In this document: piece by piece, positions 17,321-26,946 of the stretch
How positions within the stretch are numbered: the stretch's first letter is position 1
Layout: each line of letters opens with the position of its first letter
Source of the DNA: Rhizobium herbae
Lineage (GTDB): Bacteria > Pseudomonadota > Alphaproteobacteria > Rhizobiales > Rhizobiaceae
NCBI RefSeq assembly: GCF_019511375.1
Contig: NZ_JAEUAO010000001.1
Coordinates: 1,178,001-1,242,000 of the forward strand
Length of the DNA: 64,000 nt
Direction of reading: 5' to 3'
The notes under the pieces: generated by a model
The model's database searches: none
What the model was told of the DNA's origin: nothing
Seen by the model: only the letters and a program-made list of their open reading frames with translations
Made by a program: the position numbers and the translations under genes

Positions 17321-18298
17321 ATGGACGATCCGATACAGAATTCATCCGTTCCAGTGGATTATTCAGACCGTGGAATTTTTCGTTCCGGCCTGAAGATGAG
17401 CCACCTGCAGCTGATTCTCGCCATCGAGGATCACGGCCAGATCAGCGCTGCTGCCGACGCACTGAGCATCTCGCAGCCCGCAGCCTCGCGCATGCTGGGT
17501 GAGGTCGAGGCTATTCTCAAGGCACCGCTTTGCGCCCGCGTCGCGCGCGGTGTCGAATTGACGCAATACGGGCGAGCACTGGCCAGGCGCGCCCGGACGA
17601 TCTTCCTGGAACTGCGGGAAACGGCGCGCGAAATCACCGAATTGAAGACCGGTAGCGGCGGTTCGGTCTCGCTCGGCTCTGTCACCGGCCCGGCACTCAA
17701 TCTGGCGGTTCCGGCCGTCCGCCAGGTTTCAACCGCCTATCCGGGCATCGAGATCAACATCCAGATCGAAAACAGCAACGTGCTCGTGCGCGAGCTCCTC
17801 GCCGCTCGACACGATTTCGTCATCGGACGCATACCCGACGAGATGGACCCGCGGCAGTTCAATCTGATCGAGATCGGCGAGGAGGATGTCTGCCTGATTG
17901 TGCGCGATGGCCATCCGTTGCTTGACAAGGACGCTGTCAGTTCCACCGACCTCCCCGGCTACGACTGGGTTTTTCAGCCACAGGGAACGCTGCTGCGGCG
18001 CGCCGTGGAGGACAGCTTCCTGTCGACCGGAACGCCCCTGCCCGCGACCATCATCAACACCTCGTCGATCATCCTGACGGTCTCGATCGTCCGGCACACC
18101 AACGCGATCGCCCCTGTCGCACGCGACGTCGCCAATCTGATTGCCGCCAATGGAAGCCAGGCCGGCGAAATCCGCGTACTGCCCACTGATTTCAACATCA
18201 AGATCCGTCCCTACAGCCTGATCACCGCGCGCGGCCGCGCCTTGCCGCCGAGCGCCAAGCTTCTCTACGATCTGATTCTCAAGCAGAGCACCGCATGA
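17321..18298 (+). CDS. gbpR: LysR-family regulator GbpR (galactose-binding protein regulator)
   Basis: 325 aa. It has an unusually long N-terminal arm of about 25 residues, then the winged helix (KMSHLQLILAIEDHGQISAA, with DALSISQPAASRMLGEVE as the recognition segment) and a LysR substrate-binding domain from about residue 110. The ATG at 17321 follows GGAAGG. It is divergent from chvE, the position of gbpR in Agrobacterium, where the product controls chvE according to available sugar. Effector specificity is inferred from that synteny. Confidence 0.88.
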   Translation: MDDPIQNSSVPVDYSDRGIFRSGLKMSHLQLILAIEDHGQISAAADALSISQPAASRMLGEVEAILKAPLCARVARGVELTQYGRALARRARTIFLELRETAREITELKTGSGGSVSLGSVTGPALNLAVPAVRQVSTAYPGIEINIQIENSNVLVRELLAARHDFVIGRIPDEMDPRQFNLIEIGEEDVCLIVRDGHPLLDKDAVSSTDLPGYDWVFQPQGTLLRRAVEDSFLSTGTPLPATIINTSSIILTVSIVRHTNAIAPVARDVANLIAANGSQAGEIRVLPTDFNIKIRPYSLITARGRALPPSAKLLYDLILKQSTA

Positions 18299-18352
18299 TC
18301 AGGCCCGCAAAACCTTGTCGTGCATTGATATCCGCGAAAAAGGGAGAAGCAC

Positions 18353-18820
18353 ATGTTCGGGATGTCGGTGTTCCAGTCGGTGCTGGAACGGCTGAAGACT
18401 GAAGAGGACGAGCAAGGCGAGGCTCACGACGAACAGCTGCGGCCTGCGAACATACGCGGCCTCAACGCTGGCTTTGTCGGCAGCCTCTCGTCGTCTGGCA
18501 CGATCGACGGCGGCGCTGTGCAACGCGCCTATTTCGATACGGCAAGCGAGGCTATGCGCGCTCCGCCAATACCGGCACCCAAGCCCGTCATGCCGGATCA
18601 TCTTTCCCGCATTCGTCCCGAGCAGGTTGCCGCCGACCTCGGCTTGACCGACATGGAAACCGCGGTGGGCCTGACCGACAAGCGCCGGCGCTTCGCCGCC
18701 GAAAACCATCCAGACCGCCATCACCCGGACTTCCGCAACAACGCCACAATTCGCATGAAGATCGCCAACATGCTGATTGACGAGGCACAGCGGCGCCTGC
18801 GCCTGATGCAGCGAAGCTGA
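18353..18820 (+). CDS. J-domain-like (DnaJ-related) protein
   Basis: 155 aa with AGGGAGAAG before the ATG. Residues 1-85 are polar and low-complexity. The C-terminal part contains RRRFAAENHPDRHHPDF, with the HPD tripeptide that lets J-domains stimulate DnaK ATPase, followed by a helix (MKIANMLIDEAQRRL). The HPD motif near the C-terminus suggests a compact J-domain of about 70 residues. A DnaK co-chaperone role is likely but its client is unknown. The following gene is convergent (4-base gap). Confidence 0.75.
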   Translation: MFGMSVFQSVLERLKTEEDEQGEAHDEQLRPANIRGLNAGFVGSLSSSGTIDGGAVQRAYFDTASEAMRAPPIPAPKPVMPDHLSRIRPEQVAADLGLTDMETAVGLTDKRRRFAAENHPDRHHPDFRNNATIRMKIANMLIDEAQRRLRLMQRS

Positions 18821-18824
18821 TGGA

Positions 18825-19052
18825 TCAGGCCGGGTCGTCCGTTTTCGTCTCTTCGACGACAGCGGTCTTCGGCTTGAAGAAGATGATCAGGACACAACCG
18901 GTATAGGCCGTAACGGCCAGGAAGATCATTCCCCAGGTGTTCTCGCCATGCCAGAATTCGAACGCCGTCCATGCCGCGCAGAAGCCGACGATCAGAAGCC
19001 GAACCCAGAGTGGCCGGTAGAACGGATGGTCCGGGTCGATGAACTTGATCAT
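18825..19052 (-). CDS. Small membrane protein of unknown function
   Basis: 75 aa. Two hydrophobic helices (VRLLIVGFCAAWTAFEFW and MIFLAVTAYTGCVLIIFF) are joined by a short HGENTW loop. A conserved-looking N-terminus (MIKFIDPDHPFYRPLW) and a charged tail (KPKTAVVEETKTDDPA) flank them. Real-gene status rests on the membrane pattern, on codon use like its neighbours, and on the convergent fit against the J-domain gene. Function is not recognisable. Confidence 0.75.
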   Translation of the reverse strand: MIKFIDPDHPFYRPLWVRLLIVGFCAAWTAFEFWHGENTWGMIFLAVTAYTGCVLIIFFKPKTAVVEETKTDDPA

Positions 19053-19429
19053 GCAAAGCGTCCTTGGGAGGGGCCAACCTTAAGGCCCGCGACAATGATA
19101 ACAGCTTTATGTCCAAAAAGGCGGTCGCCGCAAGAGGAACACGGTTACCCGCTTGACGGCGCCTTCCAAGATAGAATAATTATTCCGAAAATAACAGCCA
19201 TTGCTTTTTTATTCCGATTTTAAGCGCACCGAAGGAGTAAGCGCCTGAAACAGGGAATGAGAAGCGGGAGAGAGACAATCGCGCCGGCCGCCTCTGCGAG
19301 CGGGTTGCCGGGCGCCCGAAAATCGCATCAAACGCCGGAGCAAAGCGACTTCCACTACGCCTGTCCGAAGTGAGCGTCATCACTTCGCCCATTCGCGGCA
19401 CCCCGCCGCCCGTCAAAAAGAGATGTAAC
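19053..19429. promoter_or_regulatory. Upstream region of idhA with IolR-like site
   Basis: No coding signal. The part at 19165-19222 is AT-rich and contains a 12-bp palindrome GAATAATTATTC (19174-19185). Read as AGAA-N6-TTCC (19173-19186) it differs at one base from the GGAA-N6-TTCC motif that I recall for the rhizobial inositol regulator IolR. TTATTCCGA occurs twice (about 19180 and 19209). A leader of about 200 bases to idhA would follow. Confidence 0.5.
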
Positions 19430-20425
19430 ATGACTGTCAGATTTGGTCTTCTCGGCGCCGGCCGCATCGGCAAGGTTCACGCCAAGGCCGTCAGCGGCAA
19501 TCCGGACGCGGTGCTTGTTGCCGTTGCCGATGCCTTCCCGGCCGCCGCCGAGGCGATCGCGCAGGCCTATGCTTGCGAAGTTCGCACGATCGAAGCGATC
19601 GAAAAGGCTTCGGATATCGATGCCGTCGTCATCTGCACCCCGACCGACACCCATGCCGACCTGATCGAGCGCTTCGCCCGCGCCGGCAAGGCAATCTTCT
19701 GCGAAAAGCCGATCGATCTCGACGTCGGCCGCGTGCGCGAATGCATGAAGGTGGTCGAAGAGACCAACGGCAAGCTGATGGTCGGCTTCAACCGCCGCTT
19801 CGATCCGCACTTCATGGCCGTTCGCAAGGCGATCGACGACGGCAAGATCGGCGAAGTCGAGATGGTGACGATCACCTCGCGCGATCCCGGCGCCCCGCCG
19901 GTCGACTACATCAAGCGCTCCGGCGGCATCTTCCGCGACATGACCATCCATGATTTCGACATGGCGCGCTTCCTGCTCGGCGAGGAGCCGGTCGCAGTCA
20001 CCGCGCATGCCTCGGTACTCGTCGATCCGGAAATCGGCAAGGCCGGCGACTATGACAGCGTTTCGGTCATCCTCGAAACGGCCTCGGGCAAGCAGGCGAT
20101 CATCTCGAATTCCCGCCGCGCCACCTATGGCTACGACCAGCGCATCGAAGTGCACGGCTCAAAGGGCGTGGTTTCCGCCGAAAACCAGCGCGCCGTATCG
20201 ATCGAGATCGCCAATGGCGACGGCTATACCCGCCCGCCCCTGCACGATTTCTTCATGACACGCTACACCGAGGCCTATGCCAACGAAATCGCCAGCTTCA
20301 TTTCCGCAGTCGAAAAAGGCACCACCATCACCCCCTCGGGCGCCGATGGGCTCGCCGCGCTGGCACTGGCCGATGCTGCGGTGAAATCCGTCGCCGAAAA
20401 GCGGCAGATCCGCGTCGACGCATAA
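19430..20425 (+). CDS. idhA: myo-Inositol 2-dehydrogenase
   Basis: 331 aa from ATG 19430 (MTVRFGLLGAGRIGKVHAK); an upstream in-frame start at 19370 would add 20 non-family residues. Gfo/Idh/MocA family: a Rossmann glycine motif, CEKPIDLDV with the conserved lysine, and the catalytic region GGIFRDMTIHDFDMARFLLG with the inositol dehydrogenase Asp/His pair. It oxidises myo-inositol to scyllo-inosose with NAD+, the first step of inositol catabolism. The other iol genes are not in this window, as is common in rhizobia. A 10-bp-stem terminator follows. Confidence 0.9.
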   Translation: MTVRFGLLGAGRIGKVHAKAVSGNPDAVLVAVADAFPAAAEAIAQAYACEVRTIEAIEKASDIDAVVICTPTDTHADLIERFARAGKAIFCEKPIDLDVGRVRECMKVVEETNGKLMVGFNRRFDPHFMAVRKAIDDGKIGEVEMVTITSRDPGAPPVDYIKRSGGIFRDMTIHDFDMARFLLGEEPVAVTAHASVLVDPEIGKAGDYDSVSVILETASGKQAIISNSRRATYGYDQRIEVHGSKGVVSAENQRAVSIEIANGDGYTRPPLHDFFMTRYTEAYANEIASFISAVEKGTTITPSGADGLAALALADAAVKSVAEKRQIRVDA

Positions 20426-20450
20426 GTCACGCGACGCCTGATCCGCAAGG

Positions 20451-20480
20451 AAAGGCCGGGTTTTCCCCGGCCTTTCGTTT
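20451..20480. terminator. Bidirectional terminator between idhA and the ROK regulator gene
   Basis: AAAGGCCGGG (20451-20460) pairs with CCCGGCCTTT (20466-20475) around a 5-base loop, with T-rich sequence after it on the plus strand. It sits between two convergent genes (stops at 20425 and 20485) and can serve both. Confidence 0.85.
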
Positions 20481-20484
20481 GCTC

Positions 20485-21720
20485 TCAGGAGGAGTCCGCT
20501 GCCGTTGGAAGCTGCCGAAAGGCTGCGATGTCATGATCCATGTCGGTCAGCGCCCGGTCGAGATGACCGTCGAAGACCAACCGCTGCTCGTCGAAGATGA
20601 CGGAAATCTCCGGTCGTCCCTGCAGCCGCACCTCATGCGATTGTTCGAGCCCTTCGTCGATGCCGCGCTGCAGCAGATCGAAGTAACGCGTGCCTGGCCC
20701 GCCGATGTAGATCGGCATGCGCTCGTGCAGGCTGAGCAAGCGCGACAGGCCGTTGCCGAGCGCGATGCCGGCCTGACGGAACGCATAGCCCGCCATCCGG
20801 TTTCCCTGCCGGGCGCTGGCGGCAACCTTGTCCATTTCAGCAAGCGGAACGAACTTCGCCGGAATAGTATCCGGCGGCACCTCGAATGCGGCACGCAGGA
20901 TGCCATAGAACCCCGCCGACGCCTCGATGCAACCAAACGAGCCACAGCGACAGAGGCAACCGTTGGCCGCATGCAGCATATGTCCGAAATTGGGTGCGGT
21001 CGCCTCGAGCTCGCCAAACCGGTCCTTGCGGGCAATGCCGAGCCCGACGCTATGACCGAGTGACAGCGCTGCCAGTGCGCGAAACGAGCCGCTCTGAGCC
21101 GAGTCCGCCTTCATCCCCAGTGCCTGGGCGACCAGCAGGGTCTCGTTGTTCAACGTCACCTTGGCGCGCCATTCCGGCTTGAGCAGCGCAGCGAAATCGA
21201 TCTGCTCGCCGCCAAAGACCGGCGACCATAAAAGCCGCGGCCCGTCCGCATCGACAGTACCCTTGCTGCTGATCGAAACCGCCAGGATTTGTGATTTGGC
21301 CAGATGCGAGCGATTGATCAGCCGCGTCAACGCATCGAGAAATCCATCGGCGAAAGGCTTGGTTCCCCCGATCTTGGGATTGCGCGGCTCTTCGAAGCGG
21401 TCGATCAGTCGTCCGGAATAGTCGACAAGGGAATATTGAACCACGTCCGAGGATATTCTCACGGCGATGAGGAACCCGCTATCGCGGCGCTGCGCAAACA
21501 GCACGCGCGGGCGGCCGCGGCCGCCATGGGGCTGCTGTTCCGCCTTCTCGATGACCTCGGCCCGCTCCAGTTCAGCGGTGATCGCCGAGACGGTGGCCGA
21601 TGCCAATCCGGTCTGTTCCGAAATATCCGTATGCGACAGCGGGCCCATGCGCCTGAGCGCCGCAAGTACGAGTGCGCTGTTCTGCTGACGCACCAGTTCG
21701 GTGCTGGATTTGCTCAGCAT
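20485..21720 (-). CDS. ROK-family transcriptional regulator, probable repressor of the xylose transporter operon
   Basis: 411 aa. It has an N-terminal winged helix (residues about 10-75, [20 protein letters not shown]) and a C-terminal ROK sugar-kinase-like domain carrying the zinc-binding signature [11 protein letters not shown]. The ATG at 21720 has AGGA upstream. It is divergent from a xylose-type ABC operon, the arrangement of XylR-type ROK repressors. A perfect 9-bp-arm palindrome overlaps the predicted transcription start of the transporter operon and is the likely operator. The effector is probably xylose or a related sugar. Confidence 0.88.
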   Translation of the reverse strand: MLSKSSTELVRQQNSALVLAALRRMGPLSHTDISEQTGLASATVSAITAELERAEVIEKAEQQPHGGRGRPRVLFAQRRDSGFLIAVRISSDVVQYSLVDYSGRLIDRFEEPRNPKIGGTKPFADGFLDALTRLINRSHLAKSQILAVSISSKGTVDADGPRLLWSPVFGGEQIDFAALLKPEWRAKVTLNNETLLVAQALGMKADSAQSGSFRALAALSLGHSVGLGIARKDRFGELEATAPNFGHMLHAANGCLCRCGSFGCIEASAGFYGILRAAFEVPPDTIPAKFVPLAEMDKVAASARQGNRMAGYAFRQAGIALGNGLSRLLSLHERMPIYIGGPGTRYFDLLQRGIDEGLEQSHEVRLQGRPEISVIFDEQRLVFDGHLDRALTDMDHDIAAFRQLPTAADSS

Positions 21721-21809
21721 CGCGCATTCCTGTTATCGCTGATGATTCTCACAAACACATGCTCCTCCCAAAGCATCTGTCCGGTGCAAAAGCCTTTGTC
21801 AAAGCCTTG

Positions 21810-21859
21810 TTGACAGCCCCAAAAAACTCTGACATCTATTTTCTCGACTGTCGAGAAAA
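21810..21859 (+). promoter_or_regulatory. xylF operon promoter with ROK operator palindrome
   Basis: TTGACA at 21810-21815 is followed at 17-18 bases by CATCTAT, a weak -10. The 21-bp palindrome TTTTCTCGA-ctg-TCGAGAAAA (21839-21859) lies where transcription would start. A repressor bound there would block initiation. The divergent ROK gene is 119 bases away. Confidence 0.7.
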
Positions 21860-21950
21860 AACTCTTGCGGGTTGGCGACAGGCATTTTTGCTGGCCGGGG
21901 GTCGTGCGGGAGGTTCGCACGGACGGCCAGCGGCCATTTGGGAGGACTTC

Positions 21951-22991
21951 ATGAAATCAGTTTTGAAACTGATGGCAGGCGTTGCCATCATTGCGTCCAT
22001 GCATTCCGCAGCCGTCGCCAAGGATCTGGTGGTCGGCGTTTCCTGGTCGAACTTCCAGGAAGAGCGCTGGAAAACCGACGAAGCTGCAATCAAGGCCGCG
22101 CTTGAAGCATCTGGTGACAAGTATATTTCCGCTGACGCCCAGGCGTCCGCCGCAAAGCAGTTGACCGACATTGAATCCCTGATCGCACAGGGCGCCAATG
22201 CCCTGATCGTTCTGGCGCAGGATTCCGAAGCCATCGGCCCGGCGATCGAGAAGGCCGCTGCCGAAGGCATCCCGGTCGTCGGTTACGACCGCCTGATCGA
22301 AAATCCGGCCGCCTACTACATCACGTTCGATAACAAGGAAGTTGGACGGATGCAGGCCCGCGAAGTGTTCAAGGTGAAGCCGGAAGGCAACTATGTCTTC
22401 ATCAAGGGTGCATCGACCGATCCGAACGCCGACTTCCTGTTCTCCGGACAGATGGAAGTGCTGAAGGAAGCCATGGATGCCGGCAAGATCAAGAACGTCG
22501 GCGAAGCTTACACCGATGGCTGGAAGCCTGAAGTTGCTCAGAAGAACATGGAGCAGTTCCTGACCGCCAACGACAACAAGGTCGATGGCGTCGTCTCCTC
22601 GAACGACGGCATGGCCGGCGGTGTGGTCGCGGCTCTCGAAGCACAGGGGCTCGCAGGCTCCGTGCCGGTTTCCGGCCAGGACGGCGACAAGGCCGCTCTG
22701 AACCGCGTGGCACTCGGCACGCAGACCGTATCCGTCTGGAAGGACTCGCGTGAACTCGGCAAGAAGGCCGGCGAGATCGCCGTGGCGCTTGCCGGCGGCG
22801 CGTCCATGGATGCCGTCGAAGGCACTGTCAAGTTCTCCGGCGGCCCGAAGGGTGTCGAGATGAATTCGTTCTTCATCGCACCGCAGCCGATCACCAAGGA
22901 TAACCTGAACGTCGTCATCGACGCGGGCTGGATTTCCAAGGAAGAAACCTGCCAGGGCGTCAAGGCCGGAACCGTTGCCGTCTGCAACTGA
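21951..22991 (+). CDS. xylF: Xylose-type sugar ABC transporter substrate-binding protein
   Basis: 346 aa from ATG 21951 with GGGAGG upstream. The signal peptide [20 protein letters not shown] is cleaved around AVA, and the mature protein starts [17 protein letters not shown], matching XylF. Type-I periplasmic binding fold, with family stretches [19 protein letters not shown] and [20 protein letters not shown]. It binds D-xylose or a similar aldopentose in the periplasm and hands it to the permease encoded next. A 9-bp hairpin follows the stop. Confidence 0.88.
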   Translation: MKSVLKLMAGVAIIASMHSAAVAKDLVVGVSWSNFQEERWKTDEAAIKAALEASGDKYISADAQASAAKQLTDIESLIAQGANALIVLAQDSEAIGPAIEKAAAEGIPVVGYDRLIENPAAYYITFDNKEVGRMQAREVFKVKPEGNYVFIKGASTDPNADFLFSGQMEVLKEAMDAGKIKNVGEAYTDGWKPEVAQKNMEQFLTANDNKVDGVVSSNDGMAGGVVAALEAQGLAGSVPVSGQDGDKAALNRVALGTQTVSVWKDSRELGKKAGEIAVALAGGASMDAVEGTVKFSGGPKGVEMNSFFIAPQPITKDNLNVVIDAGWISKEETCQGVKAGTVAVCN

Positions 22992-23028
22992 TCCGATTCC
23001 GGACATGGGCAAATAAGGTCCCGTCAAG

Positions 23029-23057
23029 AGCGCCGCAGCGAGCACCGTTGCGGCGCT
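23029..23057 (+). terminator. Intercistronic hairpin between xylF and xylH
   Basis: AGCGCCGCA (23029-23037) pairs with TGCGGCGCT (23049-23057) over an 11-base loop. No T-run follows, so it more likely protects the 3' end of the xylF message than terminates fully. Confidence 0.6.
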
Positions 23058-23108
23058 TCTCCGATGTCCGGAGCTCGAACGACAAGAAAAAGGGGGAGTA
23101 TCCAGGAA

Positions 23109-24434
23109 ATGGCAAATACCACCATTGCCGCACCTTCCGGCAGCGCACGCCAGGCAGAGGGCACGGCCTTGCAGAGATTTTTGCAGGCAACCGAGATAGA
23201 TACACGGCTTCTCGGCATGATCGCGGCGCTTCTGATTATCTGGCTCGGCTTTCAGATTTCGACAGGCGGGCTCTTCGGCGGGCTCTTCCTGACCCCGCGC
23301 AACCTCTGGAACCTGACGGTTCAGGCCGCGTCCGTATCGGTCATGGCGACAGGCATGGTGCTGGTCATCGTCACCCGCAACATCGACCTGTCAGTCGGTT
23401 CGATCCTCGGTTTCGTCGGCATGATCATGGCAATCACCCAGGCCAAGATCCTGCCGCCGCTGATCGGCTTCGACCATCCCGCCACATGGATCATCGCGCT
23501 TGCGGTCGGCATTGCACTCGGAACCGCCATCGGCGCCTTCCAGGGGCTTATCGTTGCTTTTCTCAACGTGCCTTCCTTCATCGTCACGCTCGGCGGACTG
23601 CTGGTCTGGCGCGCCGGCGCCTTCCTCGTCATCAGCGGTGCGACGGTCGCGCCGATGGATACGACCTTCCGCATGATGGGCGGCGGCGCAGAAGGATCAA
23701 TCGGCGCGACGGCGAGCTGGATCGTCGGCGTCATCGCCTGCCTGTTCATCGTCGCGTCGATCATCAATTCGCGCAAGCAGCGCAAGCGCTTCGGTTTCCC
23801 GCTGCGGCCGATGTGGGCGGAATATTTCCTCTCGGTCGTCGGCTGCGTCACGGTGCTCTGCGCCGTCTGGGTACTGAACAGCTATTACATGCCGGTCAAC
23901 CTCGCCAAGAAATACGCCGAGGCCCATAACATTCCCTGGCCCGAAGGCGGCCTGCAGATCCCGCTCGGCATCGCCATCCCGGTTCTGATGGCCGTCGGCA
24001 TTGCGATTGCCATGAGTTTCCTCACCACCCGCACCCGCTTCGGCCGCTATGTCTTCGCCATCGGCGGCAATCCGGAAGCAGCCGAACTCGCCGGCATCAA
24101 GACCCGCTGGGTGACAGTGCGCATCTTCGCTCTGATGGGCGCGCTCTGCGCCATCGCAGCCGCGATCTCAACGGCTCGCCTCAATGCTGCGACCAATGCG
24201 CAAGGCACGCTCGACGAGCTCTATACCATTGCTGCGGCGGTCATCGGGGGCACGTCGCTTGCCGGCGGCATGGGAACGATCGCCGGTGCGGTACTCGGCG
24301 CGATCGTCATGCAATCGCTGCAATCGGGCATGGTGCTCCTGCGTGTCGATACCCCGCTGCAAAGCATCGTCATCGGCGTCGTGCTGGTCATGGCCGTCTG
24401 GCTGGATACCGTCTATCGCGGTCGGGCCAAGTAA
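23109..24434 (+). CDS. xylH: Xylose-type sugar ABC transporter permease
   Basis: 441 aa from ATG 23109 ([11 protein letters not shown]). CUT2 permease with [18 protein letters not shown] and [19 protein letters not shown]. It is longer than ordinary CUT2 permeases because a segment of about 80 residues is inserted around residues 220-300 ([18 protein letters not shown] to the [12 protein letters not shown] stretch), a feature of the xylose-permease subgroup. It forms the membrane channel with the ATPase encoded 14 bases downstream. Confidence 0.88.
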   Translation: MANTTIAAPSGSARQAEGTALQRFLQATEIDTRLLGMIAALLIIWLGFQISTGGLFGGLFLTPRNLWNLTVQAASVSVMATGMVLVIVTRNIDLSVGSILGFVGMIMAITQAKILPPLIGFDHPATWIIALAVGIALGTAIGAFQGLIVAFLNVPSFIVTLGGLLVWRAGAFLVISGATVAPMDTTFRMMGGGAEGSIGATASWIVGVIACLFIVASIINSRKQRKRFGFPLRPMWAEYFLSVVGCVTVLCAVWVLNSYYMPVNLAKKYAEAHNIPWPEGGLQIPLGIAIPVLMAVGIAIAMSFLTTRTRFGRYVFAIGGNPEAAELAGIKTRWVTVRIFALMGALCAIAAAISTARLNAATNAQGTLDELYTIAAAVIGGTSLAGGMGTIAGAVLGAIVMQSLQSGMVLLRVDTPLQSIVIGVVLVMAVWLDTVYRGRAK

Positions 24435-24448
24435 GAGGAGTTCGAATA

Positions 24449-25234
<786 letters not shown>

Positions 25235-25255
25235 GCTTCGCCTTTGCGTGAAATC

Positions 25256-25285
25256 AAATGCCGCGCTCGTAGGCGCGGCATTTTT
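25256..25285 (+). terminator. Terminator of the xylose transporter operon
   Basis: An 11-bp perfect stem (AAATGCCGCGC at 25256-25266 with GCGCGGCATTT at 25273-25283) has a 6-base loop and runs into a T-tract. It begins 22 bases after the last stop codon. Confidence 0.9.
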
Positions 25286-25429
25286 CGTCATCTCGTGCAG
25301 CCGTCACCGATAACATGCGGCAAACTCGGGATTTTCCTTCCAAAGCTGTGCATTGACCATTGATGCTGAGCATTTCCTGGGCTATGAACCGCTCACAGCC
25401 TGCTTCGGCGGTCTCGAACCGCCGCGGAT

Positions 25430-25506
25430 GCACCCGTAGCTCAGCTGGATAGAGTGTTGGATTCCGATTCCAAAGGTCACAGGTTCGAATCCTGTCGGGT
25501 GCGCCA
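25430..25506 (+). tRNA. tRNA-Arg (anticodon CCG)
   Basis: 77 bases folding into a full cloverleaf. The acceptor stem is GCACCCG with CGGGTGC, the D-arm GCTCAGCTGGATAGAGT is standard, and the anticodon stem TTGGA/TCCAA encloses loop TTCCGAT with anticodon CCG. The T-arm is CAGGTTCGAATCCTG, and the encoded CCA end is at 25504-25506. It reads CGG arginine codons, which are frequent in this GC-rich DNA. Confidence 0.97.
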
Positions 25507-25906
25507 CTTAACTCTTGTCCAACCCGAAGACATAGGTAACAGCCTGCCTCGCCAAGCAGCAAAATGCAGCGGAACGCACGATCCATGGGGACGATTGTTC
25601 CAGACATGCGCATAACGAAGCAGGTCGCCACAGCGCTCCGTCTGAAGGCCACAAAATAAGCGGAAACGTTGCGTCCGGCGCAGCCAGCGTCCGACGAGTC
25701 TTGCCAGCCAGGCTTCCCCGCATGCCTAACTTGAAGGCGGCCCTCATCCCTTTGGATGAATGGTTGTAGCACCCTGCTTGTGAGATACTTGCACAGACGC
25801 CGAGGTCCCCCCGCGAGGCGCTTGCATCTCAGCGTGAACGCTTTTCATCACGACAACGCACGAACCAATTCCAACGATTGGTGAAGTTTGCTTACGAGGC
25901 GTGATC
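25507..25906. other. Non-coding stretch downstream of tRNA-Arg
   Basis: 400 bases without a supported gene. No integrase gene and no repeat of the tRNA 3' end were seen, so there is no sign of an integrated element at this tRNA. The only frames here are short and lack ribosome binding sites. Confidence 0.5.
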
Positions 25907-26116
25907 ATGAAAACCTATGCGGCATTGCTTTTCGCAGTCGCCATACTGCTGTGCAACCCTCATAGCCGGTACGTCACCTTGCCTGGATATGCCTTCAAAA
26001 CCGATCCAGCTTGCAAGCGCACGCAACCGATCTCCAGGTTCGACAGGCGCTGTGATTATCCCAGCCTTGGGTTTCCCGACTTCGTGCCGCCGATAATCGG
26101 GATCGTCGGAGTTTGA
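25907..26116 (+). CDS. Small predicted secreted protein
   Basis: 69 aa from ATG 25907 with GAGG 8 bases upstream. A hydrophobic N-terminus (MKTYAALLFAVAILLC) looks like a signal peptide or membrane anchor. The remainder has two cysteines (ACKRTQ and RRCDYPSLGF) that could form one disulfide, and ends in a Pro/Gly-rich PDFVPPIIGIVGV. No family is recognised with confidence. The signal-like start and good ribosome binding site argue for a real gene, but it could be chance. Confidence 0.45.
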   Translation: MKTYAALLFAVAILLCNPHSRYVTLPGYAFKTDPACKRTQPISRFDRRCDYPSLGFPDFVPPIIGIVGV

Positions 26117-26222
26117 CCCGACAGCGCCGCTCCGTCTTATCAGGCGCACAAAAGTCGCGCTGCAAGGTCCTCAAATCCGCTACGATCCAAGGAAACCTGC
26201 CGGAGGCGAGCGAAAGCGAGGC

Positions 26223-26247
26223 GGCCGGCGCCGCAGCTCCGCCGGCC
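26223..26247 (-). terminator. GC-rich hairpin after the YbaK-family gene
   Basis: GGCCGGCG (26223-26230) and CGCCGGCC (26240-26247) form an 8-bp stem with a 9-base loop, 33 bases beyond the stop codon on the minus strand. No T-run, so a weak or factor-dependent terminator. Confidence 0.4.
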
Positions 26248-26279
26248 AGAGCGGGGCGCGCCTCGGGAGCTCATCCCGT

Positions 26280-26750
26280 CTAAGCCGCGTGGCTGAAGCG
26301 GGCGACCCGCGCGTCCTTCATCAGGCTCCGGAAACTCGGTCCGCTGACATGCACCAATGTCTTGTGATCACCGCCCTCGAAATAGACGTCGCTGGCGTTG
26401 CCGAGGCTTTCGTCGAGGATCACCGGCACATCGTAGGCCGATCCGATGGGCGGCACCGCTCCGACGTCGCAATCGGCAAACAGCGAGCTGACCTCATCCT
26501 CCGAGGCGAGGCCAAGACGCCTGTTCATCACATCCTGCAATGTGGAGAGTTCGATCCGGTGGGTGCTCGGCACGACGGCGAGGACGTACCCCATTTCGTG
26601 ATGGACGACCACCGATTTGGCCAGCCTGTTGCCCGGAACATGGGCCGCTTGCGCTGTCTGGCTGGTTGTCGCCGTACGGTGATGAGCGACAGTGTCGTAG
26701 GCGATACCCTCGCCGTCGATATAGTCCTGAAGTTTCCTGGCGATCGTCAT
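26280..26750 (-). CDS. YbaK/EbsC-family aminoacyl-tRNA deacylase-like protein
   Basis: 156 aa from ATG 26750, which has an AGGAGGT ribosome binding site; longer starts upstream do not. Contains the YbaK domain: HRTATTSQTAQAAHVPGNRLAKSVV with the catalytic lysine region, LSTLQDVMNRRLGLASEDEV, and CDVGAVPPIGSAYDVPV. Relatives hydrolyse mischarged tRNAs such as Cys-tRNA(Pro) or Ala-tRNA(Pro). Lacking a synthetase domain, it would act in trans in the cytosol. Exact substrate unknown. Confidence 0.88.
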   Translation of the reverse strand: MTIARKLQDYIDGEGIAYDTVAHHRTATTSQTAQAAHVPGNRLAKSVVVHHEMGYVLAVVPSTHRIELSTLQDVMNRRLGLASEDEVSSLFADCDVGAVPPIGSAYDVPVILDESLGNASDVYFEGGDHKTLVHVSGPSFRSLMKDARVARFSHAA

Positions 26751-26946
26751 CGTAGGTACCTCCTGATCTTGCGTGCTGACGCATGAAAGCGGCATTTTCC
26801 TCCCATCACCAGCGAAGTCAACGACGAATGGACCGCCTCTGGCACGAGCGGCGGCCCGCTTGGATTGACCCTTCCGGTTGTCGCAGAAGGATCGCCGTTG
26901 CTCCGACATCGCCTCTGCGGCCCGGCAGGCAGGCCGCTGTGCCGGT

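Noticed and set aside
25254-25772. Open frame of 172 aa antisense to tRNA-Arg, containing [20 protein letters not shown]
   Set aside because: This is the well-known false protein obtained by translating the reverse strand of a tRNA gene.
25430-25906. Possible integration site of a mobile element at tRNA-Arg
   Set aside because: No integrase gene, no repeated tRNA 3' end and no change in gene character were seen downstream.
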